A stretch of 64,000 bases of DNA, from NCBI GenBank assembly GCA_020632695.1, contig JACKFB010000008.1, positions 200,281-264,280 of the forward strand. Reading direction: 5' to 3'. Positions 9,516 to 17,630 of this stretch are shown here, piece after piece. The stretch's first letter is position 1. Each line of letters starts with the position of its first letter. Made by a program: the position numbers and the translations under genes. The stretch is from Deltaproteobacteria bacterium (lineage in GTDB: Bacteria > Myxococcota_A > UBA9042 > PHBI01 > JACKFB01). Below the pieces are notes generated by a model, which worked only from the letters and a program-made list of their open reading frames with translations, did no database searches and had not been told where the DNA came from.

Positions 9516-10177
9516 TGGCGGCCCGCAGCCGCCCCCTGGTCATCGTCAACATCAACGTGTCACCGCGCGCCCTCGAGGGCTGCCGCGCCATCGCCGAGAC
9601 GCTCGCCGAGCTGGCCCCGGGCCTGCGCATCCACATCGTCCACTGGCGTGAGGTCCTCGCTGGCGCCGTCCGACGCCTGCGCCCCGTCGCGGTGGTCCTG
9701 GGGCCGAACGACACGCCCTTCCCGGCCTACCCGCCCGAGTTCGACGCCCTGCTGGCGTGGGTGCGGGCCCGCCGCGGCCCCACCCTGGGCATCTGCGGCG
9801 GCCACCAGGCCCTGGCGCTGGCCCACGGCGCGCCGGTCGGCCCCGTCCACGCGGTGCCCGCGGCCACCGAGAGCTACGCCGGCATGCCCAAGGTGCAGGG
9901 CGAGGTCACCATCCGCCTGCTGGGCGAGCAGGATCCGCTCTTCGCCGGCCTGCCCGACGAGATCCAGGTCGCCGCCAGCCACGTGGACGAGGTCAAGGAG
10001 GTGCCGCCCGACTTCCGGCTGCTGGCCCTGGGCGACCCGTGCAACATCCAGTGGATACGGGCCGACCGGCGCCCGATGGTGGGGCTGCAGTTCCACCCCG
10101 AGCGCCCGGCGACCGGCGGCGCCGGCCGCACCATCCTGGCCAACTGGCTGCGCCAGCTCGGCCTCATCGCGAGCTGA
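9515..10177 (+). CDS. Class I glutamine amidotransferase-like hydrolase
   Basis: A 220-residue GATase1 domain. It has the nucleophile in LGICGGHQALAL (Cys about residue 93), and the His-x-Glu dyad in LQFHPERP near residue 190. A stand-alone domain of this type can be a gamma-glutamyl hydrolase (PuuD-like) or a GuaA/anthranilate-synthase amidotransferase homologue. No synthetase partner domain is attached. The start ATG overlaps the stop of the hydrolase gene by two bases, showing translational coupling. With the glutamine-synthetase-like ligase in the same cluster, a role in cleaving gamma-glutamylated intermediates is the simplest guess. It converges with the lipoprotein gene ending at 10188. 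Confidence 0.8.
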   Translation: MAARSRPLVIVNINVSPRALEGCRAIAETLAELAPGLRIHIVHWREVLAGAVRRLRPVAVVLGPNDTPFPAYPPEFDALLAWVRARRGPTLGICGGHQALALAHGAPVGPVHAVPAATESYAGMPKVQGEVTIRLLGEQDPLFAGLPDEIQVAASHVDEVKEVPPDFRLLALGDPCNIQWIRADRRPMVGLQFHPERPATGGAGRTILANWLRQLGLIAS

Positions 10178-10187
10178 CGCGAGCGCG

Positions 10188-12236
10188 TCAGGGGTTGGCC
10201 GAGATGACCGGCGGCGTCCCGTAGCGGATGGCCTTGAAGTAGTTGCGCCACATCTCGCGCGCCTCGGGGACGTCGAAGGCGACGAAGTGGGTGCCGCCGG
10301 CCCACTGGCGGATGACCGCCGTGCGGGTCTCGCCGGTGGAGGTGACCACGTTCGAGCCCACCGGCGGCGCCACCGGGGCGAGGCCGCGCAGCACGTGCGC
10401 CGGGCTGGGCAGCGCCACCGGCTCCATCAGCGGCACGCCGGCGGCCGCGGTCATGTAGCCGGCGCCGACGCTGGGGGTCGCGGCGTCCTCGGTGCCGGTG
10501 GTGACGAAGACGTGCTTGGCGCGGCCTCCCGGCGGCGGCTCCAGCCAGTAGCGTGCGTAGTTGATGGGGTCGGTCGCGTCGACCAGGAGCTGGATGATGC
10601 TGAGGCCGGGGTGGAAGGTGTTGAAGGCGTCGTCGTCGGCGTTCAGCGCCGCGCTGGCCAGGGCTCGGAAGTCCAGCACGTCCTTGCGGCGCAGGATGGT
10701 CTCGATGAGCACGCCGCCCGCGCCCGACAGCACGCCGCCCTGGATCGACGGGTCCGACGCGAAGAGCAGCGCGCCGGCCAGCCCGCCGTGGGAGTGCCCG
10801 AAGTAGTGGATGTTGTCGATGTCGAAGGCGACGTCGGTCTTGACCGCGGTGGTGCCGGCCGGCATGTCGAAGCGCCGCTCGGCGAACATGTGGGCCAGGG
10901 TGAAGCTGTCGGCGGCGGCCTGCCGGAAGCCGCTGCGGCCGGCTCGCGGGTTGAGGAAGTTGAAGCTCAGCAGCTCCACGTTCCACTTGGGGTCGCCGCG
11001 CAGCCCGTGCAGCGGCTGGTCGATGCAGATCACCGCCACCCGCTCGGCGATGAGATCGGGCACCACCGACGTGGTGCAGCTCTTCCAGCTGCCGCCCGTA
11101 CCGTGGCCGTAGAGCACGATGGGCCAGCCCGCCTCGGGCATCGCGGCCAGCGGCACCAGCAGGCGGAAGCGGATGGTCTCGTCGAGCTGCACCACCGGCG
11201 TGTCGGTGGCGTCGAAGACGAAGTCGCCGCCGCTGGCCTCGTAGGGCTTGGTGCCGGCCTGGAAGTTCGGCGCGACGTAGGTGCCCGAGAACTCGTAGTA
11301 CTTCCCGGCGTCCACGGTCTTGTCGTACTGGATCGCCGTCAGCGTCGGCGAGGGGCGCTCGGTGATGAAGCGGGCGACGCGGCGCAGCTCGACCGTGGCG
11401 TTCTGGGTGGTGAAGCAGGTGGCCACGGCCAGGTCCTCGGGCAGAAGCCGGCTCTGGGGCAGCCAGGCCCGCAGCGGCGCCAGGCTCGGCTCGGTGTCGA
11501 GGGCGGCCGCGAAGGCCGGGGCCGCGCCCAGGTGCTTGCCGGCGCGATCGACCACGCCCCGGGTCACCAGGGCGCAGTAGGTGGTCGCCTCACGCAGCGG
11601 GAAGCCGAAGACCGGCCGCATCGCCAGGGTGTTGGCCCGATAGTAGGGATCGTCGCCGCCGTCGTAGAAGTAGAAGCGCAGCGGCACCTGCCGGCCGTAG
11701 TCCAGGCTGTCCGGGCTCACGTCGACCAGCTGCACGACCGCCTTGGGGTCGTTCATGGTCACCTGCGGCTCGGGCAGCGCGTCGGCGTCGACCGGCCCGC
11801 TCAGCTCCACGTAGATGGAGCCGTTGAGCCCGAAGCCGTCGAGCGCCTCCTCGCCGTAGGTCAGGTACGCCTGCAACAGGTCGTTGCCGTCGGTGGGGAA
11901 GCGCGAGAGGTCGACGCGCCCCTGGGCGTCGCGGAACATGTCGTTGGGCCAGGGCACCGCGGTCCAGTCGGCGCCCGCGGCGTCCCAGCGCGGCGTGGCG
12001 CCCGCCGGGAGCGAGGCGTAGTCCAGGCCCAGGCCGGGCGCGCTGGTGTCGGGCGCGGTGTCCGGCGCGGCGTCGGGCAGCACGTCGGGCCCCGCGTCCG
12101 GCGAGGCCGCGGCGTCCAGCGCGGCGTCGGGACCCGGGCTCGCGTCCGCGTCGCCGCCGACGTCCTGGCCACCGTCACAGCCAGCGGCCAGCCAGAGGCC
12201 CACGGAGATCAACAGGGCCGCGCGCGTTGGCCGCAT
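10188..12236 (-). CDS. Large lipoprotein with alpha/beta-hydrolase (lipase-like) domain
   Basis: Exported lipoprotein of 682 residues. A signal peptide ends in a lipobox (LWLAAGC, Cys at residue 20), followed by an Asp/Ala/Pro-rich linker to about residue 65, typical of outer-membrane-anchored proteins of this group. The C-terminal half looks like an alpha/beta hydrolase: an HG-type oxyanion segment VLYGHGTGG, then the nucleophile elbow YFGHSHGGLAG, and a candidate catalytic His at GGTHFVAF near the end. The N-terminal half resembles the beta-rich N-domains of large bacterial lipases. GGAGGAG lies 6 bases upstream of the ATG and supports the start. Probably a surface or periplasmic esterase; substrate unknown. 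Confidence 0.78.
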   Translation of the reverse strand: MRPTRAALLISVGLWLAAGCDGGQDVGGDADASPGPDAALDAAASPDAGPDVLPDAAPDTAPDTSAPGLGLDYASLPAGATPRWDAAGADWTAVPWPNDMFRDAQGRVDLSRFPTDGNDLLQAYLTYGEEALDGFGLNGSIYVELSGPVDADALPEPQVTMNDPKAVVQLVDVSPDSLDYGRQVPLRFYFYDGGDDPYYRANTLAMRPVFGFPLREATTYCALVTRGVVDRAGKHLGAAPAFAAALDTEPSLAPLRAWLPQSRLLPEDLAVATCFTTQNATVELRRVARFITERPSPTLTAIQYDKTVDAGKYYEFSGTYVAPNFQAGTKPYEASGGDFVFDATDTPVVQLDETIRFRLLVPLAAMPEAGWPIVLYGHGTGGSWKSCTTSVVPDLIAERVAVICIDQPLHGLRGDPKWNVELLSFNFLNPRAGRSGFRQAAADSFTLAHMFAERRFDMPAGTTAVKTDVAFDIDNIHYFGHSHGGLAGALLFASDPSIQGGVLSGAGGVLIETILRRKDVLDFRALASAALNADDDAFNTFHPGLSIIQLLVDATDPINYARYWLEPPPGGRAKHVFVTTGTEDAATPSVGAGYMTAAAGVPLMEPVALPSPAHVLRGLAPVAPPVGSNVVTSTGETRTAVIRQWAGGTHFVAFDVPEAREMWRNYFKAIRYGTPPVISANP

Positions 12237-12367
12237 GAACGCTCCTCCCCAGCCGCGCCCACGGCGACCGCGACGCGCAGCCTATCGAAGCGCCCCACCG
12301 GCAACAAGCCGGCGGCCCGTCGCCCGCCGCGCGGGTGTCAGCCTTGCCCCAGGCGTAGCGGTGCCCC

Positions 12368-13939
12368 ATGCTCGCGCGCATGGCCAAGTCACGCACCAAG
12401 GATGTCGATCGCCGCCTCGTCATCCGCACGCTCTCCCTCGACGACCTCGACGCCATCCAGGAGCTGCACCGCCGCTGCTTCCCCGGGATGGAGCCCTGGT
12501 GGCGCCGCCAGCTCTCCGCCCAGATCGAGCGCTTCCCCGAGGGTCAGATCGGCATCGAGATGGACGGGCGCCTGGTGGCGACCTCCTCGAGCCTCATCGT
12601 CCACGGCGAGAGCTGGGAGGGCGCCCACACCTATGACGAGGCCTCCGACGGCGGCCACATCGGCACCCACGCCGACGACGGTGACACGCTCTACGGCATC
12701 GACATCGCCGTGGACCCCGAGTTCCGCGGCATGCGCCTGGCGCGCCGCATCTACGACGCCCGCAAGGCCCTGGCGCGCGAGCGCAACCTGCGCCGCATCT
12801 TCATCGCCGGCCGCATGCCCGGCTTCGACCGCCACGCCGGGCAGCGCAGCGCCGAGGACTACGTCGCCGCCGTCGTCCAGAAGGAGCTGCGCGACCCGGT
12901 GCTGACCGCCCAGCTCAGCAACGGCTTCGCCATCGTGCGGCTGCTCACCGACTACCTGCCCGAGGACTCGGAGTCCCGCGGCTACGCCGTGCTCATGGAG
13001 TGGCTCAACCCTGCGTGGCTTCCCCCCGAGGTGCGCTCGCCGGTCGCCAGCCGCGCCCGCGTCGCCTCGGTGCAGTACCAGATGCGCCACATCACCTCCT
13101 TCGAGGAGTTCGCCGTCCAGGTCGAGTTCTTCGCCGACACGGCCGCCGACTACCGCTGCGACTTCCTGCTCTACCCGGAGCTGCTCACCAACCAGCTCCT
13201 CGCCATGGTGCCGGCCAGCCGCCCCGCCCTGGCCGCGCGGCGCCTGCACGAGTTCACCGACCGCTACCTCGAGCTCTTCCGCCGCATGGCGATCAAGCAC
13301 GCGGTCAACATCATCGGCGGCACCCACCTCACCGTCGACGGCGACACCCTCTACAACGTCGCCTACCTCTTCCACCGCGACGGGCGCATCGACACCCAGC
13401 GCAAGCTGCACATCACCCCCAGCGAGGGCCACTGGTGGGGCGTGTCCCCCGGCACGCGCCTCGAGGTGTTCGAGACCGACCGCGGCCCCATCGCCATCCT
13501 CATCTGCTACGACGTCGAGTTCCCGGAGCTGGCCCGCGTCGCCCGCGCCCGCGGCGCCGAGATCCTCTTCGTGCCCTACAACACCGACATCCGCGCCGCG
13601 CACTTGCGCGTGCGCTCGTGCGCCCAGGCCCGCTGCATCGAGAACCACGTCTACGTCGTGACCAGCGGCGCGGTCGGCAACCTCCCCTTCGTCGAGGGCG
13701 CCGACATCCACTACGCGCGCTCGGCCGTGCTGACCCCCTCGGACATCCCCTTCGCCCGCGACGGCATCGCCTCCGAGGCCACGCCCAACGTCGAGGCCAT
13801 GGTGCTGCACGATCTCGACCTGGATCTCCTGCGCCGCACCCTGCGCACCGGCACGGTCCGCCCCTGGGCCGACCGCCGGCTCGACCTCTACGACGTGGTC
13901 TGGCACGGCGGCGACGACGACGACGAACCCTCCCCGTAG
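12368..13939 (+). CDS. GNAT acetyltransferase fused to a nitrilase-family amidohydrolase
   Basis: Two-domain enzyme of 523 residues. Residues ~18-190 form a GNAT domain with the acetyl-CoA loop in VDPEFRGMRLARRI. Residues ~230-500 form a carbon-nitrogen hydrolase with the Glu-Lys-Cys triad all present: Glu271 (LLYPELLTN), Lys346 (QRKLHITPSEGHWWG) and Cys380 (AILICYDVEFPE). This fusion is a known family in proteobacteria, with an amidase-type reaction expected; the natural substrate is not established. An ATG at 12380 is an equally good start. The C-terminus is acidic (DDDDEPSP). The PduO gene follows after 18 bases, so the two may be co-transcribed. Confidence 0.9.
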   Translation: MLARMAKSRTKDVDRRLVIRTLSLDDLDAIQELHRRCFPGMEPWWRRQLSAQIERFPEGQIGIEMDGRLVATSSSLIVHGESWEGAHTYDEASDGGHIGTHADDGDTLYGIDIAVDPEFRGMRLARRIYDARKALARERNLRRIFIAGRMPGFDRHAGQRSAEDYVAAVVQKELRDPVLTAQLSNGFAIVRLLTDYLPEDSESRGYAVLMEWLNPAWLPPEVRSPVASRARVASVQYQMRHITSFEEFAVQVEFFADTAADYRCDFLLYPELLTNQLLAMVPASRPALAARRLHEFTDRYLELFRRMAIKHAVNIIGGTHLTVDGDTLYNVAYLFHRDGRIDTQRKLHITPSEGHWWGVSPGTRLEVFETDRGPIAILICYDVEFPELARVARARGAEILFVPYNTDIRAAHLRVRSCAQARCIENHVYVVTSGAVGNLPFVEGADIHYARSAVLTPSDIPFARDGIASEATPNVEAMVLHDLDLDLLRRTLRTGTVRPWADRRLDLYDVVWHGGDDDDEPSP

Positions 13940-13957
13940 CCGCTCCAGGAGCGCTCG

Positions 13958-14542
13958 ATGGTACGCCTGACCAAGATCTACACCCGCACGGGCGACGGCG
14001 GCGACACGCGGCTGGTGGGGGGCCAGCAGGTCCCCAAGGACTCGCTGCGCATCGAGGCCTACGGCACCGTCGACGAGCTCAACACCGTGCTGGGCCTGGT
14101 GCGCGCGGCCCTGGCCGAGCGTGAGACCACCCTGGGCGCAGAAGATCGCGAGCCGCTCCTGCGTTGGATCCACGGCGTCCAGCAGTGCCTGTTCAACCTG
14201 GGCTCCGACCTGGCGACCCTGGTGGAGGATCGCTGGGAGGGCCAGCCGCTCATCCAACCCGAGGACATCACCGCCCTCGAAGAGACCATCGACCGGTGGA
14301 ACGCCTCACTCGAACCCCTGAAGAGCTTCGTGCTGCCCGGCGGCAGCCTGGCGGTGGCCCACCTGCATCAGGCGCGCACCGTGTGCCGGCGCGCCGAGCG
14401 GCGGGTGCTCACCCTCGCCCACGCCGAGCCGGTGGGCGAGCTGGTCGTGCCCTACCTCAACCGGCTGTCCGACGCGCTCTTCGTGGCCTCGCGCTGGGTC
14501 GCGCTGCGGGCGGGCGAGGCCGAGGTCCTGTGGGAGTACTGA
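13958..14542 (+). CDS. Cob(I)alamin adenosyltransferase, PduO type
   Basis: ATP:cob(I)alamin adenosyltransferase of 194 residues that makes adenosylcobalamin in the cytoplasm. The ATP-binding N-terminus YTRTGDGGDTRL, the GTVDELNTVLG stretch, the RRAERR helix and the C-terminal NRLSDALFVASRW are all characteristic and intact. The start ATG has AGGAG 8 bases upstream. The TGA stop at 14540-14542 is immediately followed by a 156-bp inverted-terminal-repeat element, and the same TGA triplet occurs again at its far end. The gene is therefore complete, but its original 3' untranslated region has been displaced. Confidence 0.93.
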   Translation: MVRLTKIYTRTGDGGDTRLVGGQQVPKDSLRIEAYGTVDELNTVLGLVRAALAERETTLGAEDREPLLRWIHGVQQCLFNLGSDLATLVEDRWEGQPLIQPEDITALEETIDRWNASLEPLKSFVLPGGSLAVAHLHQARTVCRRAERRVLTLAHAEPVGELVVPYLNRLSDALFVASRWVALRAGEAEVLWEY

Positions 14543-14698
14543 GAGGGTGTCCCCATATTCTCCCGTCGCGCGGCTGGCTCATGTCCTTCCAGGAACTCGA
14601 GCGCGTCGGTTTCTTGCGCGCGGCAAGCGCCCTCCGCGCTCGGGGTCCTGAAATGACGTCGCTGGCGCCCCGCTCGGTCCGAATGTGGGAACACCCTC
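14543..14698 (+). repeat. MITE-like element copy 1, inserted at a TGA stop codon
   Basis: A 156-bp non-coding block with terminal inverted repeats. The left end reads GAGGGTGTCCCCATATTC (14543-14560) and the right end (14681-14698) is its reverse complement with two mismatches. The triplet TGA flanks it on both sides (14540-14542 and 14699-14701) as a direct repeat, which looks like a 3-bp target duplication. The left TGA is the stop codon of the PduO gene. A diverged copy in the opposite window orientation lies at 41357-41508. No transposase gene is inside, so it would be non-autonomous. The interior is GC-rich and can fold. Confidence 0.72.
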
Positions 14699-14717
14699 TG
14701 AGAGCGGAGCGGCAGAG

Positions 14718-15608
14718 GTGAGCGCGGTAAAGGCGAGCGAGCCCGACGGGGCCACGCGATACGCGACGGGGGCCGCCCTGATGCTGCTGGCGGCGATGGC
14801 CGCGGCGGTGCTGCTGGCGGTGGCCATCTCGGGCTTCTACGTGCCGCTGCTCATGCCGGCCATCATCGGCTGGGGCGTGGGCAGCGCCGTCGCCTTCGTG
14901 CGCGTCCGGACCCGCGTGTACGACCCGCTGCCGGCCATCGCCGCCGCCGTGCTGGGGGCGACCGTCGCCTACGCCGGCTACCACCTGCTCTGCTACGTGC
15001 GCCTGGTCGGCTACCTGGCCGAGCACCTGACGACGTTGGTGGACCGGGCCGCCGGCGACCCGCGCGCGGCCATCCAGCAGTACTTCGAGGAGAGCACCGG
15101 CCGCTCGGGCCTCTGGGCCTACCTGCAGTGGGTGTCCGAGGGGCGGGGCGCGGGCCGCTCGCCGCTGGGGTTCTTCGGCGCGCTGGAGCCGGGCCTCGCC
15201 GGGACGCTGGCCGCGATCGCCGTCGAGAGCGTCGTCGCGCTCGGCACCGCCCTGGGCTTCGTCGTCGTGCGCAGCGGGCCGCTCAGGCTGCGCGGCCAGT
15301 ACGCAGGCGCGTCGCCCGAGGGCCCGCGCGTCCGCGAGATCATCGCCCGCACCGACCACGCCACCCTGGCGGCCGCGATGAACGCGCTGGACGCCGGCGA
15401 CTTCGAGGCCGCCGGGCGCGTGCTGCGCAACCCGACGGTCGAGGACACCTTCGCCGTGGCCATGGTGTTCAACCCCTACACGGCCGAGGCGTACACCATG
15501 GAGATCCACGAGCTCACGCCCGCCGGACTGGGCACCCTGCGCGCCCGGCGCGAGCTGTCGAGCTGGGACGGCCAGGCGCTCTGCGACGAGCTGCGCATCC
15601 AGCGCTGA
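14718..15608 (+). CDS. Predicted membrane protein, four or so transmembrane segments
   Basis: A 296-residue protein of unknown function. The hydrophobic segments are roughly residues 15-60 (two helices: LMLLAAMAAAVLLAVAISGF, then VPLLMPAIIGWGVGSAVAF), 70-95, and 160-180 (LAAIAVESVVALGTALGFVV). They are followed by a ~100-residue cytoplasmic-looking tail with Ala-rich helices. I take the GTG at 14718 as start, since the in-frame GTG at 14685 lies inside the terminal repeat of the neighbouring element; CAGAGG precedes it. The tail phrase FEAAGRVLRNPTVED is helical-repeat-like. Inner-membrane location is inferred. Confidence 0.68.
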   Translation: MSAVKASEPDGATRYATGAALMLLAAMAAAVLLAVAISGFYVPLLMPAIIGWGVGSAVAFVRVRTRVYDPLPAIAAAVLGATVAYAGYHLLCYVRLVGYLAEHLTTLVDRAAGDPRAAIQQYFEESTGRSGLWAYLQWVSEGRGAGRSPLGFFGALEPGLAGTLAAIAVESVVALGTALGFVVVRSGPLRLRGQYAGASPEGPRVREIIARTDHATLAAAMNALDAGDFEAAGRVLRNPTVEDTFAVAMVFNPYTAEAYTMEIHELTPAGLGTLRARRELSSWDGQALCDELRIQR

Positions 15609-15636
15609 CGCGACCCGAGAGCGGGAGCGCCGCCGC

Positions 15637-16017
15637 TCAGAACACCGAGCAGACGCTGAGCTCGTCGGCCCGCACCACGCGCTCGTAGCAGGCGAGCTGG
15701 CCGTCGGAGGCGTAGTCCAGGCAGCGCCTGGTGCACTCCGCCATCCAGGCGGCGGCCGCGGCGTCGGGCGGGGCCCCGGTGCTCACCTCGTGGATGTGGG
15801 CGCAGACCGCCGCGCAGCGCGGCTCGGAGACCGCGACCGCCGGCGCCTGCTCGGAGTCCTCGCCCGGGTCCTCCTCCTCGGCGGGAGCCTCGGCCTCACC
15901 GGTGTCCCCCTCCTGCTCGGCGCTCGGCGGCGGGGTGGGCGTCACGGCGGCGCGGGGCGCGCAGGCCAGCAGGCCACAGGCGAGCGCGACGGTCGGCAAC
16001 AGGGTACGCAGGCTCAT
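15637..16017 (-). CDS. Small Cys-containing lipoprotein
   Basis: A 126-residue product with a signal peptide and lipobox (ACGLLAC, Cys at about residue 19), then a Pro/Glu/Asp-rich linker, then a small domain with several cysteines (CAAVCAHIHE, CTRRCLDYAS, ACYERV, SVCSVF) that probably form disulfides outside the cytoplasm. Similar Cys-pair arrangements occur in other small proteins of this window (29874, 38227). No known function. It converges with the membrane-protein gene on its right-hand stop side and is divergent from truD across 63 bp. Confidence 0.75.
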   Translation of the reverse strand: MSLRTLLPTVALACGLLACAPRAAVTPTPPPSAEQEGDTGEAEAPAEEEDPGEDSEQAPAVAVSEPRCAAVCAHIHEVSTGAPPDAAAAAWMAECTRRCLDYASDGQLACYERVVRADELSVCSVF

Positions 16018-16080
16018 GGCGCCGGAGCGTACACCAAGGCGCGCTTTCAGGGGGCCGCCCGTCGCGCTACGGTGGGCGCC

Positions 16081-17175
16081 ATGCAGAGCCTCCCCCCGAA
16101 CCCCGCCGCCCCCGCCGCTCTCCTGCCGCCGCTGCCCGGGGTCCCCGCGGGTTCGGGCGGTGGCCGCATCAAGGTCGAGCCGCGGGACTTCCTCGTCGAG
16201 GAGATCCCGGCCTACCCGCCCTCGGGCGAAGGCGACTTCTACTTCCTCGAGGTCGAGAAGGAGGACGTGGCCGCCGGCGAGCTGCTCGGCCAGATCGCGC
16301 GCCGCCTGGGCATCCCGCGCGACACGATCGGGGCGGCGGGCATGAAGGATCGCCGCGCCATCACGCGCCAGTGGGTGAGCGTCCCCGCCCGGGGCGTCGA
16401 CCCGGCGAAGATCGAGGGGCCCGTCGGGCAGACGGGCGCCATCCGGCTGCTCCAGGTCGCCCGCCACCGCCACAAGCTCAAGACCGGGCACCTGCACGGC
16501 AACCGCTTCACGATCCGGGTCATCGATCGCGACCCGACCGGCGACGCGGCGGCCAGCGAGCTCCTCGAGACGCTGTCCAGGCGCGGGCTGCCGAACGCCT
16601 TCGGCCCCCAGCGCTTCGGGCACGGCTCCACCCTGAAGGCCGGCTTCGCCGTGCTCCGGGGCGACCACGTGCGCGATCGCCACCTGCGGCGGCTGGGGAT
16701 CTCGGCCGTGCAGGCGTGGATCTTCAACCTGTGGCTGGCCCGGCGCCTCGCCGACGGCACGCTGGAGCAGGCTCTCGAGGGCGACGTGCTCAAGCGCCGG
16801 GATTCGGGGGGCCTCTTCACCTGCGCCGAGCCGGAGGTCGACAGCGCGCGCATCGCGGCGGGCGAGCTGGTCGTGACCGGGCCGCTGCCCGGCTCCAAGC
16901 TGCGCCGCGCCGAGGGGCCGGCCGGCGCGGTCGAGCAGGCGGTGCTGACCGAGGCAGGCATCGACCCGGCGGCGTTCTCCGGGCTGGGCAAGCTGGCTCC
17001 CGGCACCCGGCGCCCGGCGCTGGTCTTCCCCACCGAGGCCGCAGCGGCGCGCGACGAGCGAGGGCTGGTGCTGAGCTTCACGCTGCCGCCGGGCGCCTAC
17101 GCCACCGTGCTGCTCGCCGCGATCTGCGGCGACGGCGACGCGCCCGACGACGCGGACGCCGACCCGGGCGACTGA
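16081..17175 (+). CDS. truD: tRNA pseudouridine(13) synthase TruD
   Basis: Makes pseudouridine 13 in tRNA. The 364-residue sequence has the TruD signature: VEPRDFLVEEIP near the N-terminus, the catalytic Asp90 in GAAGMKDRRAITRQWVS, and GNRFTIRVID, GLPNAFGPQRFGHG and VQAWIFNLWLARRL further on. Length is normal for the family. The C-terminal extension after the conserved LPPGAYATVLL is Asp-rich and probably disordered. The start at ATG 16081 places the conserved domain 20 residues in. It is followed by a short cupin-like gene. Confidence 0.95.
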   Translation: MQSLPPNPAAPAALLPPLPGVPAGSGGGRIKVEPRDFLVEEIPAYPPSGEGDFYFLEVEKEDVAAGELLGQIARRLGIPRDTIGAAGMKDRRAITRQWVSVPARGVDPAKIEGPVGQTGAIRLLQVARHRHKLKTGHLHGNRFTIRVIDRDPTGDAAASELLETLSRRGLPNAFGPQRFGHGSTLKAGFAVLRGDHVRDRHLRRLGISAVQAWIFNLWLARRLADGTLEQALEGDVLKRRDSGGLFTCAEPEVDSARIAAGELVVTGPLPGSKLRRAEGPAGAVEQAVLTEAGIDPAAFSGLGKLAPGTRRPALVFPTEAAAARDERGLVLSFTLPPGAYATVLLAAICGDGDAPDDADADPGD

Positions 17176-17276
17176 CGGGGGCCGCCGACGCATGGGCTGG
17201 CCAGGGCCCCGGAATCCTGGCTAGATACGCCCGCGCCCCGCACCGTCGCGGGGCTCAGGAGTCCAGGCGAGGCGAG

Positions 17277-17630
17277 ATGGCGTTCGAGATCGTCGATGTG
17301 GGCCACGAGCTCTCGGAGTCCTCCGCGTCGCCCGGCGACGGGACGCCCACGCTGCTGGTGCGCGGTCCGGCCGCCGCCTGGAGCCTGCTGCGCCTGGAGC
17401 CCGGCCAGGGCCACGACGACTCCGACGCGGCGTGCGTGGAGCGCTCCTTCCTGATCCTGGACGGGTTCGGGACGGCGCTCACGCCCGAGCGGCGCGCCAC
17501 GGTCAGCGCCGGCATGCTGGTCCTGGTCTCGGCAGGGGTCGCGTTCGACCTGCGGAATGATGGCGCCGGCCCACTGGTCGTGCTCGTGGCCACCCGCCCC
17601 CGAATCCTCGCATCCAAGGAGTCCTCGTGA
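17277..17630 (+). CDS. Small cupin-like protein
   Basis: A 117-residue protein whose pattern fits a single small cupin barrel: a WSLLRLEPGQGHDD stretch where metal ligands would sit, ERSFLILDGFGTA and AGMLVLVSAGVAFDLRNDG. Only one potential ligand His is visible, so metal binding is doubtful. The start ATG lies just after GAGGCGAG. Its TGA overlaps the GTG of the next gene (GTGA), so the two are translationally coupled. Function unknown. Confidence 0.65.
   Translation: MAFEIVDVGHELSESSASPGDGTPTLLVRGPAAAWSLLRLEPGQGHDDSDAACVERSFLILDGFGTALTPERRATVSAGMLVLVSAGVAFDLRNDGAGPLVVLVATRPRILASKESS

Noticed and set aside
14452..14694. Small minus-strand frame across repeat copy 1
   Set aside because: It runs from the terminal repeat into the antisense of the PduO gene; no conservation with copy 2 as protein.
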